Source: Trochalopteron elliotii (taxonomy: Eukaryota > Chordata > Aves > Passeriformes > Leiothrichidae). Taken from it: a stretch of 64,000 nucleotides of DNA. The position numbers and the translations under genes are program-made. The DNA is taken from NCBI GenBank assembly GCA_024734555.1, contig JANPWX010000473.1:1195030-1259029 (forward strand). The letters run 5' to 3'. Of this stretch, positions 38,701 through 52,028 are shown one piece after another (position 1 is the first letter of the stretch; the number at the start of each line of letters is the position of its first letter). Below the pieces are notes generated by a model, which was not told the DNA's origin, made no database searches, and worked only from the letters and a program-made list of their open reading frames with translations.

Positions 38701-41700
38701 GATAGAAAAAACAATGTTTTACAATCAGTATGGAGGAGAACTAACATTTTTGCCAGCTAATATCTGCTGAATAAAATGAAACCTAGATCAATAGGGTTTT
38801 GTATTTACAGACACCTGTCACAGATGACCAATCCTCCAGTAGATTGAACTCAGAAGAGATGAAAAATAGTTGTTGAGATGCTGCTGGAGATGGAAGATTT
38901 AATTTCACATTAAATACTATAGGGCCTCTAACAGTCTTTAACCTTCTTGGACCAAAACAACCCACTATTGGACCAATACCCAAACTTTTTTATTTGCCAA
39001 AACTGTGCTCATCAACCTCTTTCTGATTTATTTTAATGTGGTGTGCTCCTCTGCTGCTCATCACATAATACTTTATATAATTCTAAATAGAAGGATAGTT
39101 GCTGTAATTGCTATAAAAAATAATTGCAGACATTGCAAAGAAAACAGCTGAAGATAAAACATGAATTGGCATTTAATGACAGTTTGACATACTTGCAAGT
39201 CAGGTGACGTGCTATTAAGTAGAATATCACTGATAAAACCTCCAGTTGCTACAGTCAGGTTAGCCTGTTCAGGAAAAAACGTTGTGTGAGAGACATGGTT
39301 TCTTTGCCCCAACTGCAACATAGGCTCTGCCGAGCTAATAAATTTTTGTTTAACAAGGATTAATAGCTCTGCTTTAACTAAATTGCTTTCATTTCCAGAA
39401 GTAACATTCCTCTGCACAGTTTTTACTAAATGAGTTATTAAAACAAATTCACATCAAGTAATTACAGATTGTGTGTATTTAAGATCATTATTTTAAGTGA
39501 AATCACAGTTTTTCATGTCACATTCAGGCATCTCAAAAACCCTTCAGGCCTACCCAAACTTTACGTCTGCATTTTGCTGCAATAAGGAAAATGTTACTTT
39601 TATGCCATTGCCCCTTTCTGCCACAAAAAACTGTCAAGGCATGCAGTGGGCTACAACTCCCTTCTCCTTGGATTTTGGAAAGGAAGCCGTGGCTGCAGTG
39701 AATGCAAATAGAGCTAATAATATTTAATAAAGCCAACTGGATACTAGTCACACATTCTAACATTTCTCAACTTTTCTCCCAACAACACTTTAAAGCCTTA
39801 GAGCATTTCAAGCTGCTGGATTTAACACAGGGACAGATCCCATATAATTGCTAACTGCCCACCAGTGTAGCATAATTTGGGGAAAAAAATGGAAGCATGA
39901 CTCAGGCAATTTGAATTATATCTTGACTTTAATCACTGGAAGAGATATTCCCAAAGAACTATCTTTCAAATTAAACACTTCTCTCCATTGCAGAAGATAT
40001 ACCCCTCCAATTTAAGAAAGAAAAGTCCTGTGCATTACTCTTTTTGAGAATGATGAAATGATTCTCCTTATCCAATAATAACCCTCAATCTTTACCATTA
40101 CCCAAGGCAACTTTAAATTGCACAATCACCAATTATATCACGTACTGCTAGAGGTTTCCTCCAGCTCTTAATATCAGTGAACAATCCTTGCAGGCTGCAG
40201 TTGACAGCCAGACACAGCCACATTCAAACATTTTCCTGCGTTGTCATGCAGGATTGCTTTAGGGACAGGATGAGAAGCTAGTAAACTATGGACCCCAAAT
40301 CTCAGCTCCCCTAGGCACTGTAAGTCTCATTCTGACAAAGTGACTCCCATCACTCAGGAATCTCTTCTGGAAACATTCTGACCTGGCATTCAAGACTAAG
40401 GAAACTGCTCATTGGGGAGAACTGTGATTACAAAGCTATATTTATAAATATTTTCATGCAATAGTTTAAATTCAACAATCTATCACCTTACCAGGATATA
40501 AAGTGTCAGAAATACTTAAGGATGCATTTGTAAAGGTCCATGTTTAAGAGAGGTTTTTATGCTTCAGAGAGCAAAAATTTGTGTGTTGAAGATGATCTGA
40601 TTAGCTGATAAACCTGATTATGTGATAACACATAAGCAGGATGTAGCAACAAGCCTTTTTCCTTCCAATTCAAACCTTTGCATACACCTTCTGAAGCGGC
40701 AAACAGAGGGCAGGGGATGATGGAAAGAACTGATTTTTTTAAAAATCAGAAGCAAAGGGCCAAAAATGACATGGCTATCCTGAGAGGAATGGAGGGTGGA
40801 AAGGAGTAAAGTAAAACTTAAAGGAGGAAAATAGAAAGGGGAAATACAGAAAGATTATACTTCACTATCATACATAGTTATGGGAAAGATAAGAGACTTC
40901 AATTTGCACGGTTTTCTCTGCAGCCATGAAGGCTGGAATTCAGCTTTAATGGTTCAGGAAAATTGCTATGCTCATACCCATGGGAAAACTTGGAGCATCA
41001 TTAATAACAAAAGTAATGAGTGTTGTCAGCATTGAATCTGATGGAGTGACTTGAACACAGAAACATCTCATAATTTTATATGCAAGAATAAGCACAATTA
41101 CAAGTGAGGATTTTACTTAGAGAAAAGAAAACCTATATTAAGCACAGTTACTATACAACCTCACTATTAAATTAAGAGGAACAAACTGTGAATGCATGCT
41201 GAGAAATGCCTGATATTCTGTAGGCTATAGGAAGTGCCTGGGAGTAATGCCAGTTCAGGTGGCACCCTGTGTAAGAGGGAACATGAATGATAGTCAGTAG
41301 CTCTATTTAGTAGACAATATTAATTCTGTATCCCTCATACAAATAATTAATTACTTCAAAGGAGAAACCATGGCAGAAATTATTAGATCTTTATTTCCTC
41401 ATCAAAGTTAAAAACAAAAAAACAAATGAAAACAAAAAAAAACTGCAATGTTTTCTTTGCTCAAGACTGTATTTGAAAAAAAGAATGAATTGCCTTTTCT
41501 CTGGAAAATCAACTACTTTGTAACATCTTGTTCTATACAAAGAGTTCTCAAACGAAACAGAATCCTGGAAACAGCTAAAACTTGACTAGGTCAAGTAAAA
41601 TATTTGCCAACTATAACTATGGGAGTGTATAAACTGTGAAAGAGAATTTTAAATATGCTACTGCATTACTGAACTATTGGGAAATGTGGTGTTTATGGAG

Positions 41701-42848
41701 GGCTGTGCTCCCTTTGGTATACAACTGGATCTAATGGCCACTGCAATTAAATTCATTAATTATTTTTGTCTCAGAGACAAATGTTGACTGCTGCTGCTGT
41801 TTCATTTAATTTTAAAAGAACAACAACCAGGTTGCCTGGAGGAACAAAAGTTATCAAGTTCAAACAGCAACCAGAAAACACCCCCTACGCTCAGCTTGCT
41901 ATATGCTCTTTTCCAAATAACTAGAGATCTATTAATAAAGCATTAAGTCAGTGCTCTAAAAAGTAAGATATTGGAACACTTTAAGGGGAGGCTGAGATTT
42001 TAATCTCCATGTCAGTCATCACACTAACAGCTACAGCAGTGTTCTTGCCCAGGTGTGCAGGCTGCAGCCCAGTGCTGCTGTGTTTACTTAAGACGCATAC
42101 ATGAAAAATTGGCAGGGTCCTGGTGTAGAGGCTAGTGTGACAATTCCCTAGTCATCCCTTAATTACCTTTGTTTTAGAATACAACTGAGTGCAGTACAAA
42201 TACATGGCAGGGCATTTGCCAAGCTCATTTAATTAATCTACTATTTTATAATTTCACATCACCTGTTAGTTTTTAATAGTCGGAGTAAGAGTGATAACTA
42301 CAGGATGTGTCCTGTTTAGGTATAGAGCCCATGTTTTTTACAACAGTGGAAACTTCTTTTATCTGTAATAGGTGCAGCAACACCAGAGACTAAATACCCT
42401 TTCCTCTTAAATAATTTTTCTGTCATCCTCCTGCCCTCTCAAAGAGAGGCAGTTAAAAGAAATATACAAGCTTTAATTACAAGGATTTTTTAGTTATTAT
42501 TTTCCTAACTTTAGTTTTCTAAAACCCACTGTCACCATTACTAAGCCATTTTGGAATGCAGTATACTATATGTCAGTGAACCTGCCTCCACATCAAGAAC
42601 TGTTTTAATTCAGCCTTATCATAGTCACTATCATACAAGTGCTGGCAGTTAGCCTTCACTGCCTCATACTCAGTGGATCTTGTTTTGCAGAGTTCCAAGT
42701 CCTTTCTGCTTCCAAAGAAGCCCACGATCAGCCTACTGACCTTAACCTCTGCTCTGCCAGCTCTCATTGCCTACCAAGATTTCAATTTTCATTTCTATCA
42801 TAACTACGAAAAATGGGACACTTTAGAATTAAGACGTACATATTGTCA
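32771..42848. other. Intergenic AT-rich DNA, no gene recognised
   Basis: About 10 kb has no supported gene. The segment 39130-39730 is unusually poor in stop codons on both strands (114 codons minus at 39073-39417, and overlapping frames on both strands at 39497-39763), with no recognised domain. Segments near 41725-41830 and 42150-42280 are dense in TAATTA-type motifs. All could be conserved regulatory DNA, but that needs cross-species alignment. Other stretches show nothing. Confidence 0.5.
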
Positions 42849-43028
42849 AGCACTGGAACAGGCTGCCCAAAGAAGTGGTTGAGTCACCATCCCTGGAGGT
42901 ATTTAAAGTCATGTCATGTCTGCTGTGGCACTGGGGGACATGGTTTAGTGATGGATTTGGCAGTGCTGGGTTAATGGTTGAACTCAATGACCCAAAAGGT
43001 CTTTTCCAACCTTTACAATTCTATCATC
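42849..43028 (+). mobile_element. CR1 LINE 3' end fragment (diverged)
   Basis: It starts CACTGGAACAGGCTGCCC, continues CACCATCCCTGGAGGTATTT and GGCAGTGCTGGGTTAATGG, and ends TTTTCCAACCTTTACAATTC. This is the CR1 3' tail with more differences than the other copies. It is about 180 bp and not coding. Confidence 0.88.
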
Positions 43029-46000
43029 CCATAACAAAGCTGGACCCAGAAGTAAAGGCTGCAGGATTAGGCTCGCACACTGTGCACGTATTAACAGGCA
43101 TGCATGTGTCATTACTCTTGAGAATGTAACTTTTACACTATATTACAAAACCGTTTTTATGATATCTCCATTTTCAGATACTTATCAGCAAAGACTGTCA
43201 ATACTGCTTATTTCAGTTCTTACCAAAGTCTACAAGAGATGTTCTTCCATATGCAACTACTTGATTAAAAAAAAGTATACATATCATCTAGAAGAAAGAT
43301 GTGGAGAGATGAGCTTAAAATACTGATCAAATTAAAAAAGAAGCTTTTCTAGCCTGAATTGTTGATGACTAAGTGATTACTAAGCTTCCACACATTTTAG
43401 TGTACAAGTTATCACGATGCTTCAAGGTTTTTTTTACAGTTACTAACTTCTGGTAAAACCTTGTTAATGCTATGTGGATATGTTAATATTATTAGTATAA
43501 TCACAGCTAATATAAATTTCTAATAACATCATAAGTCTAGCAGAAACCTATTCTGAGCTCTAGAATACCTTCAGTACAAATATAAACCACAGACAAACTA
43601 CATTTTCTTTGCCAGAATCACATCCACAGACTGGAACGGAAGAGTTGACAATGGAGTACAGAAAACCTAAGTTTTTATTTAGGTATTCCAGCATGTATAA
43701 ATTTAATATGTGATTTATATAGTGTCATTTATTTTCATTCCAGTTTATGTCATATTCACCAATGTTTCACTGTTTAGACATATTTTTTAAATGAATAGTC
43801 AAAAACATAAAGTGTATTTGCCACTGTTATGTCTGAAAAAATTGTATGGGCACTAAAGAATAGATAGAATTTATATATATATGTATTTTATTCTAATAAT
43901 AATTTAACTATAAAGTTTGAGAAACTGCACAAGTTTTGTTTTTCTGTGTTCTGAACTAGGTATCTTCACTGAAGTATTTTCAGATACGAACATGACCTTT
44001 GTTCTTTTAAAATTCCAGTGAACATAACTTAAAACAACTACTGACCTGTAAAACAAGTTACCCCCACGTTTTTATCTTGCATCTTCATGTTGACAACAAA
44101 GATGCTCTTCCTATGATCATTTGCAGGTGCTCTCAAAAGACACCAGAGCAGAGGTACTCCCAGGACAGACAGAGGGAGCTGTATCTCCAGTTTTCTTCTT
44201 TAGAAAGACATCTATAAACAAGCTGTCAAGTTTAAACTTGCAACTATAAAAACAAATTAAAAAAACCCTCCAGCTTGTTTTTCACCATTGCAAACAATCA
44301 AATTAAATCTGTAAAAGCAACAGGACAAATACGATTTGCCTGAAGATCAAGGTACAATCAAGAAATTTTAGTTTTTATAAATACAGCTATGTCAGTAAGA
44401 AATTTAGACAGTAAGAAATGATGACTTGCTCTTTTTTTAGCTTTCATTTCCCATGGACGAACATTTGCCCCTTTTCCTGATTTAGTGACATAATAGCAAT
44501 ACTGAAAAACATGGCATGTCATCAGTGAATTATATCAAGTAGAAAAGTATTGTATAGTATTAATTTTAATAACCTTCTAAGGACAGGTTTTACAGTTCAC
44601 CAAAAAAGAAAAGCCCTTCCCTCTCATTCACCTGAAATAAGCTTAAAGAGGATTCCGAAACGTAGACACAATTCTAAGTGCAAAGGAGACAGTGGGAAGG
44701 TATCGTTGCTTCTAAATATGATCTGTATATTTTCCCCTCTATTATCTCTCATTATGCATGAGAAACTGCTCTACATCCATGTACAGACACTGAGCTCTCT
44801 CACTGCTACTGTTTATCCCCAAACAGGCAAAATTAAGCACTGAACAGAAAAAGTAATAGTATACTGCATATATGAAAATTTGTTAAAATTGGATATCAAC
44901 CTTATAAAGAATTTTTTTTTAACTTTTCAACTTTACTGCCTATTTCTTTTAAATTAAACATACTTTTCTATTCTATCTTCTACAGGGCCTGGGTGAAGGG
45001 GAAGCAAAAAAGCTGTTCTACATTCATTTAAATTATTTGCAAGATTCACTTGTAACAATGAAGTCTTAATTAATCCACAAATTGCAGTATAGCAATTAAA
45101 GAAAATGCTTTATTAAAAAGTAAATGTATAGATATAAAGACTGACTCTCGTACTCCACTGAATGCTCTTCAAAATCCTGATGCAAACGGTATCGAACCTA
45201 CTGAAGGGCTCTTCCTTGAGAAGAGCAGAAGAAAACCAGGTCTGAGCCCCTTTCTTACTGTTGCTAGAGGTAAAGATGTTATGTAAGATGGACAGCAAAA
45301 AACCAACTTATGAGTTCATTACTTCTCTGTTGATTCAAATTTGTCTCATTTTTCACCAGTACTTTTGCACAGTGACACTAAAAACAGTGACTCACAACTG
45401 ATTATTTAAAACAACTAAGTTATTTTAAAATTTAAATTAATCAAATCACCAACAATCTGTGTCTAAGACTTCTTATTGCGATCCTCCCACCCCTGCACAC
45501 CACCTTTCCTGAGGGCACAGCTCTTCTCACTGTTGTTACACTGTTTAGGAGCATAAACTCTCCAATTAATACCATGTCTTCCCCAGTACAAGAAGTAATC
45601 TTGGAGCAATTATATGAATCATTAATAATCATAGAAATGCTACTCTGGAAAGCAGAATGCCAAAAATCTGATCCAACACTTGCTACTGGAAGAGGAACTT
45701 GCTAATAGTGTTCATTGAAGTCAGCATTTTCCCATTTGTACTCCACTAGGAATCCTTTCCTTTCAACTTCCATGTACCAAGTGCCTCCATACATCTTTAC
45801 AGAAACTCATATTTCAGACTGGGATTTTTTTCAAGTCAAGTGGTAATCATGGCAGATGCGACTGTAAAAGACTAGTGATAAAACACTCAACTGTGAAAGC
45901 TAAAAAGCCCCCAAACAACCAAAACTGAAGAGATATGAATTCCTTATACTACTTGCATTATAAAACAACGAAGCTGATTCTTCAGGAAGCAAAAGGGAAG

Positions 46001-46761
46001 TAATGATTGTCAGTAGGCCCTCGCAGGCTGGAAAAGCAGACAATCGTGTTTATACTGTTAAATCATGTTTTGAAGTGTACTGATCTTTTATTATAAATAT
46101 CTTAGTCACAGAATAAGTGCATCTACTTTTCAAATAATTATTCTATGCAAATTTCTTTGCCAGGCAGGTACTTCTGATGGCATACCAACTCCTACAATAA
46201 CTTGGATTAACTAATTAAATCCTATTGCTCAGTAAATTCAATAGAAAGCATGTATGCAATGCATACAAATAGTCTTACACCTGGGGTTTATCCTTTTTAA
46301 TTTTTTTCCACTCTTCTAAAGTGGAAAAGATACACTCTTCAGCAACATGCTCTGCATGCACATATTGCATGGCACCACTTTCTCTCCAGAACTAATGCAT
46401 TATGTTCCCTACAATTATTCCATATATTGGATGTTTCTACTCTTCCCATTGAGTACAGGACCATATTCTTGTCATATTCCCTGTAAACACATTTTACAAT
46501 CTTTTTTCTTTCTTGATAGATAATCTTGCATTTGGCTGTATTAAAATGTACATTGCTTAGGTTGAATGGAAGTTTTTAGAAATTATACATAACTTGTATG
46601 CTGACAACATGGTTGGTTTTCAGCGAGATACCACCAGATACCATCTCCTTCTTAAATATGATTTTCAATTGAGGCAAAAACACACAATTTTAGTAACACG
46701 TCACATATACCACATTAGAAAAATTTATAGTGTGCTTACATGATTTAATGTTGCTTAGAGA
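43029..46761. other. Intergenic AT-rich DNA, no gene recognised
   Basis: No gene, RNA or assignable repeat was seen in 3.7 kb. The longest frame is 97 codons (44550-44843) with no recognisable domain. Confidence 0.55.
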
Positions 46762-47057
46762 ATTACAGAATGGTTTGGGTTGGAGTGGGCCTCAAGGACC
46801 ATCTATTCCCTGTCCTCCTGCCATGGACAGGGACCCCTTCTACAGAACCAGGTTGCTTAGAGATCCATCCAACCTGGCCTTGCACACCTCCAGGGATGGC
46901 ACAGCCACAGCTCCTCTGGGCAACCTGTTGTAGAGCCTCACCACCTTTTGAGTAAAGAATTCCTATCTAACATCTAGCTCAAATCTCTCCTCTTTTAGTT
47001 AAAACCCTTTCTCTTTGTCCTATCACTGTAAATCTGTGTAAAAGGTCCCTAGCTTTT
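46762..47057 (-). mobile_element. CR1 LINE 3' end fragment (antisense)
   Basis: The plus strand begins ATTACAGAATGGTTTGGGTT, then GGAGTGGGCCTCAAGGACCA, CCATGGACAGGGACCCCTTC, and CTCTGGGCAACCTGTTGTAG. It ends in a CTCTTTGTCCTATCACTG segment. This is the reverse complement of about 295 bp of CR1 3' sequence, so the element lies on the minus strand, the same strand as METTL15 and downstream of it. Confidence 0.9.
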
Positions 47058-49092
47058 ATGAAATGAAATTAAGCAAAATTCTTAAAGACTTTAACCAAAT
47101 ATAACCAGAGGTTTTTCTGGGAAATCAGAAGGGGTTTTCTTCAGGCAAGCAGAGGTTAAAATTCTAGGACTCCCCATATGTCAGATTTAAAGCTGAATGT
47201 GAGGAGATGCCGAGAGGAGAGTAACAGACCCTCTAAGGGGAAAAACTCAACAAATTATATGCTGTCATGGCTGTGCAACTCCAACTTAAAGGCAAATAAA
47301 AGCCTCTTTTCCTAAATGAGGGAGGGTATTTACACAACCTTGTATACAGTAGTTCAATTATCTTAAGAAACTGTGCCTTTGAATTTAGGTATGAGAAGTG
47401 TGGATTTTAAATACTGTTTTAAGCATAAGGAATTTTAATGATTTCATCTAATTTCTGAGGTACTAATTCTGCTATAACTGGATGGTCTTTCCCTGAAGTG
47501 TGTCCAGAACAATGCACAGCATGGCACTACAACTCTTCTAGGCCTATGCTGCAGACACAGTTTTTCAAATCTACAATTGAAATACATTTCAGTATGAAAT
47601 CTTAGCTAAAAATAACCTTAGCTATTTATATTTAATGTTTGCACAAAAAAATGTCTATTTAGGGTACAGTCTGTTGTCTCAAAGATGACAAGAGCAAGTA
47701 ATATTATTTGAAGCGGAATGTTATATTCAAGCAGCATGTATAATGAAGCCAGTGGAAAAATATTGAAATTTCAGAAAATAATGAAATTCCCATCATCATT
47801 TCAGATGATATTATTTCAGATTATTGATAGATGTTATCATCTATACCAAAGAATATATTATATGACTTACCTTTACCAAGGAATTAAACAAAATCCAGCT
47901 ATTTCACTATATTGTATATTAGATAGTGAACCTAAATATCAACTTATGTTAATATGACCCAAAAACCTACCATGAAGTAATCATTTACATCAACACAAAG
48001 AAGATACTTGACGAAAATCAAGTTCAAAATAATCCAGTCAGTTGTTCAGAAGCCAGTGCAGTAGTTATTTCGCTGAGTCAGAAATTGCATTTTTTTATTT
48101 TACCAACCAAGTTTCAGACATCACAAATGAAATCTTGGTACCAATTTGATTATCTAAATTAAGGGTTTTTCCTGAAGAGATGAGTCAGAGGTCAAAGAAG
48201 TTGAAACTTATACTATTTTCCATTCATTTGTAGTATATAAAACTAGAAATCCAGTGGTTTTTTAAGATAAAATATAAACCCAAAACTAAATTTATTCCAT
48301 AGTAACTAAAAAAGAAATTATGTTAAATGTTCTACAACCTAGTAAAGCACCCAAACAGACAGCTCGTCTTAAAAGTGGGCCTTTCCTAAAATAATTTAAT
48401 ACTTACCTCATAATAAATGATCACCAGCAAAGGAGAATACTTCATAAGACCCACAATAGTGCTTTTTTCATGGGTTAATTATAATTCCATCAATATCTAA
48501 AAGTTGTAATGGATCTATGCACAGAAGTTATGGCTGCAGAAAGAAATTCAGATGATCAAGTACAAATCTGACTGCTTTACTGTAGTGTACAAGTGCCAAC
48601 AGTGTTTTTTTAAGAACTCTTTATTCCCCCAAGATACATTTATTATTTACAATTACTAATCACTAAACAACCAAGTGATCACTCAGACATAAATACTTAC
48701 CTTAAAAAAGGTTAGAGTTCATTTACAAATTCCTGGATAGAACATGGAATACTGATGTCACTTTATTTAAAGAATTAGCTCTTGTCCCCTAGGCATTCAT
48801 GCAACAAGTTAGCTGGGATACAGAGATAGATGTATCAAAGATTCTTAGGTTAGTTTAAACTTACTCTAGACTAAACCAGACATCTGAATCAAGTGTGTGA
48901 AATCCACCCCCATAAAAATATTTCTTAATTAGCTACTGAATTTAGACTGTTAATGTCAGGATTTTGAAATTAATCTAAAGCAACTACTACAAATACATAC
49001 ATCAAACCTGCAATTTTTATAAACTTTGTGTTTGATGCTCTTTTAAAAAAAGATGCCTTTTTTGTACAATCAGCGATACCCACTTATATGCA
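47058..49092. other. 3' flank of METTL15
   Basis: AT-rich sequence just downstream of the METTL15 terminal exon (the gene reads leftward). It contains the left copy of a 115-bp direct duplication (47671-47786) and otherwise nothing recognised. Part of it may belong to a longer METTL15 3' untranslated region. Confidence 0.5.
47671..47786 (+). repeat. Direct duplication, left copy
   Basis: About 115 bp starting CTGTTGTCTCAAAGATGACA closely matches 49799-49913 in the same orientation. Shared blocks include AGTAATATTATT, GCAGCATGTATAATGAAGC and GTGGAAAAATATTGA. By eye there are roughly ten differences. The two copies lie on either side of the terminal METTL15 exon. Confidence 0.88.
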
Positions 49093-49272
49093 TTTATTTT
49101 GCATTTTCATGCTCTATACAACTTCCTAGTCAAAAAGAAGTATAAAGGTAAGAAAGAAATGTTTTCTAACAGCTTTCATTTTATTTTTTCTGTTTGATAC
49201 TATCTGTCCAGCTAGCATTCTGGAAAATAGAATTTAAGGAAATTATACAACCATGTAATCATATATTTTGGT
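49093..49272 (-). other. METTL15: METTL15 3' untranslated region with candidate polyadenylation signals
   Basis: Downstream of the stop codon, the minus strand has AATAAA hexamers at 49185-49180 and 49098-49093, about 90 and 175 nt after the stop. Either could end the transcript. No cDNA evidence is available, and the true 3' end could lie further left. Confidence 0.4.
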
Positions 49273-49718
49273 TTAAAGTTTAATAGCAGCTCTTAGCTTG
49301 GCTGACCTTCCTCTTGGGTTTGTTTGAATATCCTTGGCCTGGGGTGTGAGAGCTTTTTTCTGTATAAAAGTCCACTTCAAGTTGGATTTTCCACAGGGAG
49401 ATTCTTGTGTGTCTTCTCCTTTGGTGGAATTTTTCAGGGCCTGTCTTACCTTTTGCTTTGAGCCAAGATTGTACTTTTCTGTCATGTCAATTCCATGAAG
49501 AAAACGTTTGATAATACGATCCTCTAGTGAATGAAAGGAGAGGGCTACAAGGCGACCTCCAGGTTTTAGAAACTTCTCAGCTGTCTTCAGTCCTACAAAG
49601 AGTTCATGGAGCTCATCATTTACAAATATTCGCAGGCCTTGAAAGGTTTTGGTAGCAACGTGAGCAGGTCTCTGCAGCAAGTCCTTTCGCGCATAGAGTG
49701 CTGATGCTGGAAATGCAC
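49273..49718 (-). CDS. METTL15: METTL15 terminal coding exon (mitochondrial 12S rRNA N4-cytidine methyltransferase)
   Basis: This encodes the last 147 residues of METTL15, an RsmH/MraW-family SAM-dependent enzyme that makes N4-methylcytidine in mitochondrial 12S rRNA and is needed for normal small-ribosomal-subunit assembly. Visible family landmarks, in order, are [11 protein letters not shown], a [15 protein letters not shown] helix (bacterial RsmH: T-R-T-F-Q-A-L-R-I), [17 protein letters not shown], and the C-terminal [15 protein letters not shown]. The acceptor is AG at 49720-49719 (minus); the exon opens with GT, finishing a Gly codon started in the previous exon (phase 1). The stop TAA is 49275-49273. 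An upstream in-frame ATG at 49743 lies in the intron and is not the start. The frame is fully open with no damage, so the gene looks functional. It is flanked by the two copies of a 115-bp duplication. Confidence 0.96.
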
Positions 49719-49798
49719 CTGTCATACATTTTAAGAGATGCATGTTAGTAACTTAATACTTCTACATCTTGACATCCACTCATGTAAGATGACTTTAA

Positions 49799-49913
49799 CT
49801 GTTGTCTCAAAGATGACAAGAGTAAGTAATATTATTGGAGTGGAATGTTTTATTTAAGCAGCATGTATAATGAAGCTAGTGGAAAAATATTGACATTTCA
49901 GAAAAAAATGAAA
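49799..49913 (+). repeat. Direct duplication, right copy
   Basis: This partner of 47671-47786 lies inside the intron, 80 bp upstream (in METTL15 direction) of the terminal-exon acceptor, where the branch point would be expected within or near it. Just beyond it, 49920-49945 repeats the AAAAATATTGAAATTTCAG motif again, a small local reduplication not seen in the left copy. Confidence 0.88.
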
Positions 49914-52028
49914 AGAAAATGAATGAAAAATATTGAAATTTCAGAGAAGAAAGGCACAGTTCAAAACTGAACCTTGAGTGGTGAGCTTCCTCCTTTGTAA
50001 TATATGTTTATTTTATGTTTTGAATTCACATCTCTGAATGTAAATCTTATTAAACTAAGATGGTTTGTGGTTAAGTGTTGTTTTTCCCTAGAATCTTTTA
50101 GAGAATCCCTTCTCCAAAATTCACAAATCAAAATCACAAATTTAAACTAAAAAATTATGGCTGAAATCAAGATAATGAAGAAAAGATAGGATAGATGAGT
50201 CTCACCTTACAGCTCAGTGTAATCAATGTCAGTTTGGTATTTGCAGTTGTGTTACACTTTTAAGGAAAAAAAAACTAATGTATGATGGACACAATTTTAC
50301 TTGTTGCCTTCCAGATAACTGCATTTCTTCACAGGCAGAGATAACTGAAGACAATATCTACCTGGTAATAATTATCTTTCAATGAATTGCTTGAAGTTTA
50401 AAAGAGGTATCTTTGTTAGGAAACAGCAATTGTTGAACACTACACCTGTGTTTCTTCAAATGTTCATAAAAATACCTTGAGAAATTTAGAAAATGCAGCT
50501 GATACTGTTGTGCTTTCACCTGCACAGCAGAATGTGTCAAGGTTTGTCAGACCTAAAATCACCAGATTAAATATATTTTAATTACATGCACAAAACTCTC
50601 TCTTCCTTTCTCCAAAATTCTTATGAATCAAACAAGTTTTTGTAGATATTGAAATTTTGATAGAAATTTTAATATATCAATATTTAATGTACTTTAGGCT
50701 TGAACTTTCATTACACGGATACATAACAAAAAGCTAGAGAAGCCAGATTTGATGGATGAGAGGGACTAAAGTGCAAGAATCCTGTAGGATCTGTGAAACC
50801 TGAATAAATTTATAATCTATTATGTAAGTGACCACAGGAGTCTGGTAAAGATAAATTGAATAAATAATGCTAGCACATAACTGGACAATTATTTTTCTAA
50901 ACAAGAAGCAATACAATTGTTATATATGTATTAGAATGCCCTAATTTCATGGCAGTGCTAAGCTCCAATATAATGAAGCAAAGAGTTTGAAGTAAATGCA
51001 GTTCATAATCAAGTAACTTGAGGTTGAAATAAGAGGGGAATACTGTACCTCTGAAACTAGTTGTTGAAATGCAAATTTGCATGGGTGATTGAAAAAAAAA
51101 TTAACGGAGATATCCTGACCCATAATATGCTTGCACAAAAAAAAATATTAGTAAAATTCTTGAGAATTTTAAAGGCATGATTTTACTTATATCAAAAAGC
51201 CTAAGTGACCACAAAGCATTTCACAAACACAGAAGCAATCTCAGTGTCCAGCAAAGATAGAGGAAAATAATGGGATTTTAAAATTCAATCGTTATTAACA
51301 AAGCTGTTATCATGTATGCTATGTCCATAAGATTTGTTTCTGCATAATTGATTTCCCTAACTATCTTCCCTACCACCTCTGATCTCCAAAGCTGACAGCT
51401 CCTAAATTCACTGGAGAGACCCACTGTAGCTGTGGCCCCTTCCAATCCTTACAACCTGAATCCTTCAAGACAGAAAGCGGCAACAGGATTGACTTCTCCC
51501 AACAAATGAGTGCATGGGAATTTGCAGCTTGAAGCTGAACCACAAAACAGAGTAAATAGATGCAGCCTGCAGAAGCTAGGCTTCTCCATCATTTCCAAAC
51601 TCTAGAAAAAGTTACACTAGCCAGTTAATATAATTTCTGTCCTTGAGAATATAACCTTCTTATTTACAATGAATCCTAAAAAGAATGTGTACTCTCACTG
51701 TTAAAGTCACAAAGCTCATTTTGATGAGAGACCTCAATTAAAAGGAGAACTAAAAATCACAGAACATAAGGTATCCCAAGAAACTGACACCAAGCTTGTA
51801 CTAACTGGCATGGTATGTGTTTCCATATTTCTTTACATACCTATAAATAGATTCTTTGAAAATGGAACCCTTAGAACAGCCACTGAGTGCCAGTTGTGTG
51901 TGATGAAAACTGTCTCTTAATGCATAACATAAAGGAATGTTGTGCTAGGCAAAATAAACACAACTTTCTTTAAAGGTCAAGTAACAGCTACAAACGCTAG
52001 TAGAATGCTCAGAACTATTGAATGAATT

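Noticed and set aside
49719..49743. ATG at 49743 as the start of a separate short gene encoding the METTL15 C terminus
   Set aside because: The first nine codons are intronic; the acceptor at 49720-49719 joins in phase with the upstream exon, and the protein matches the family only after that point.
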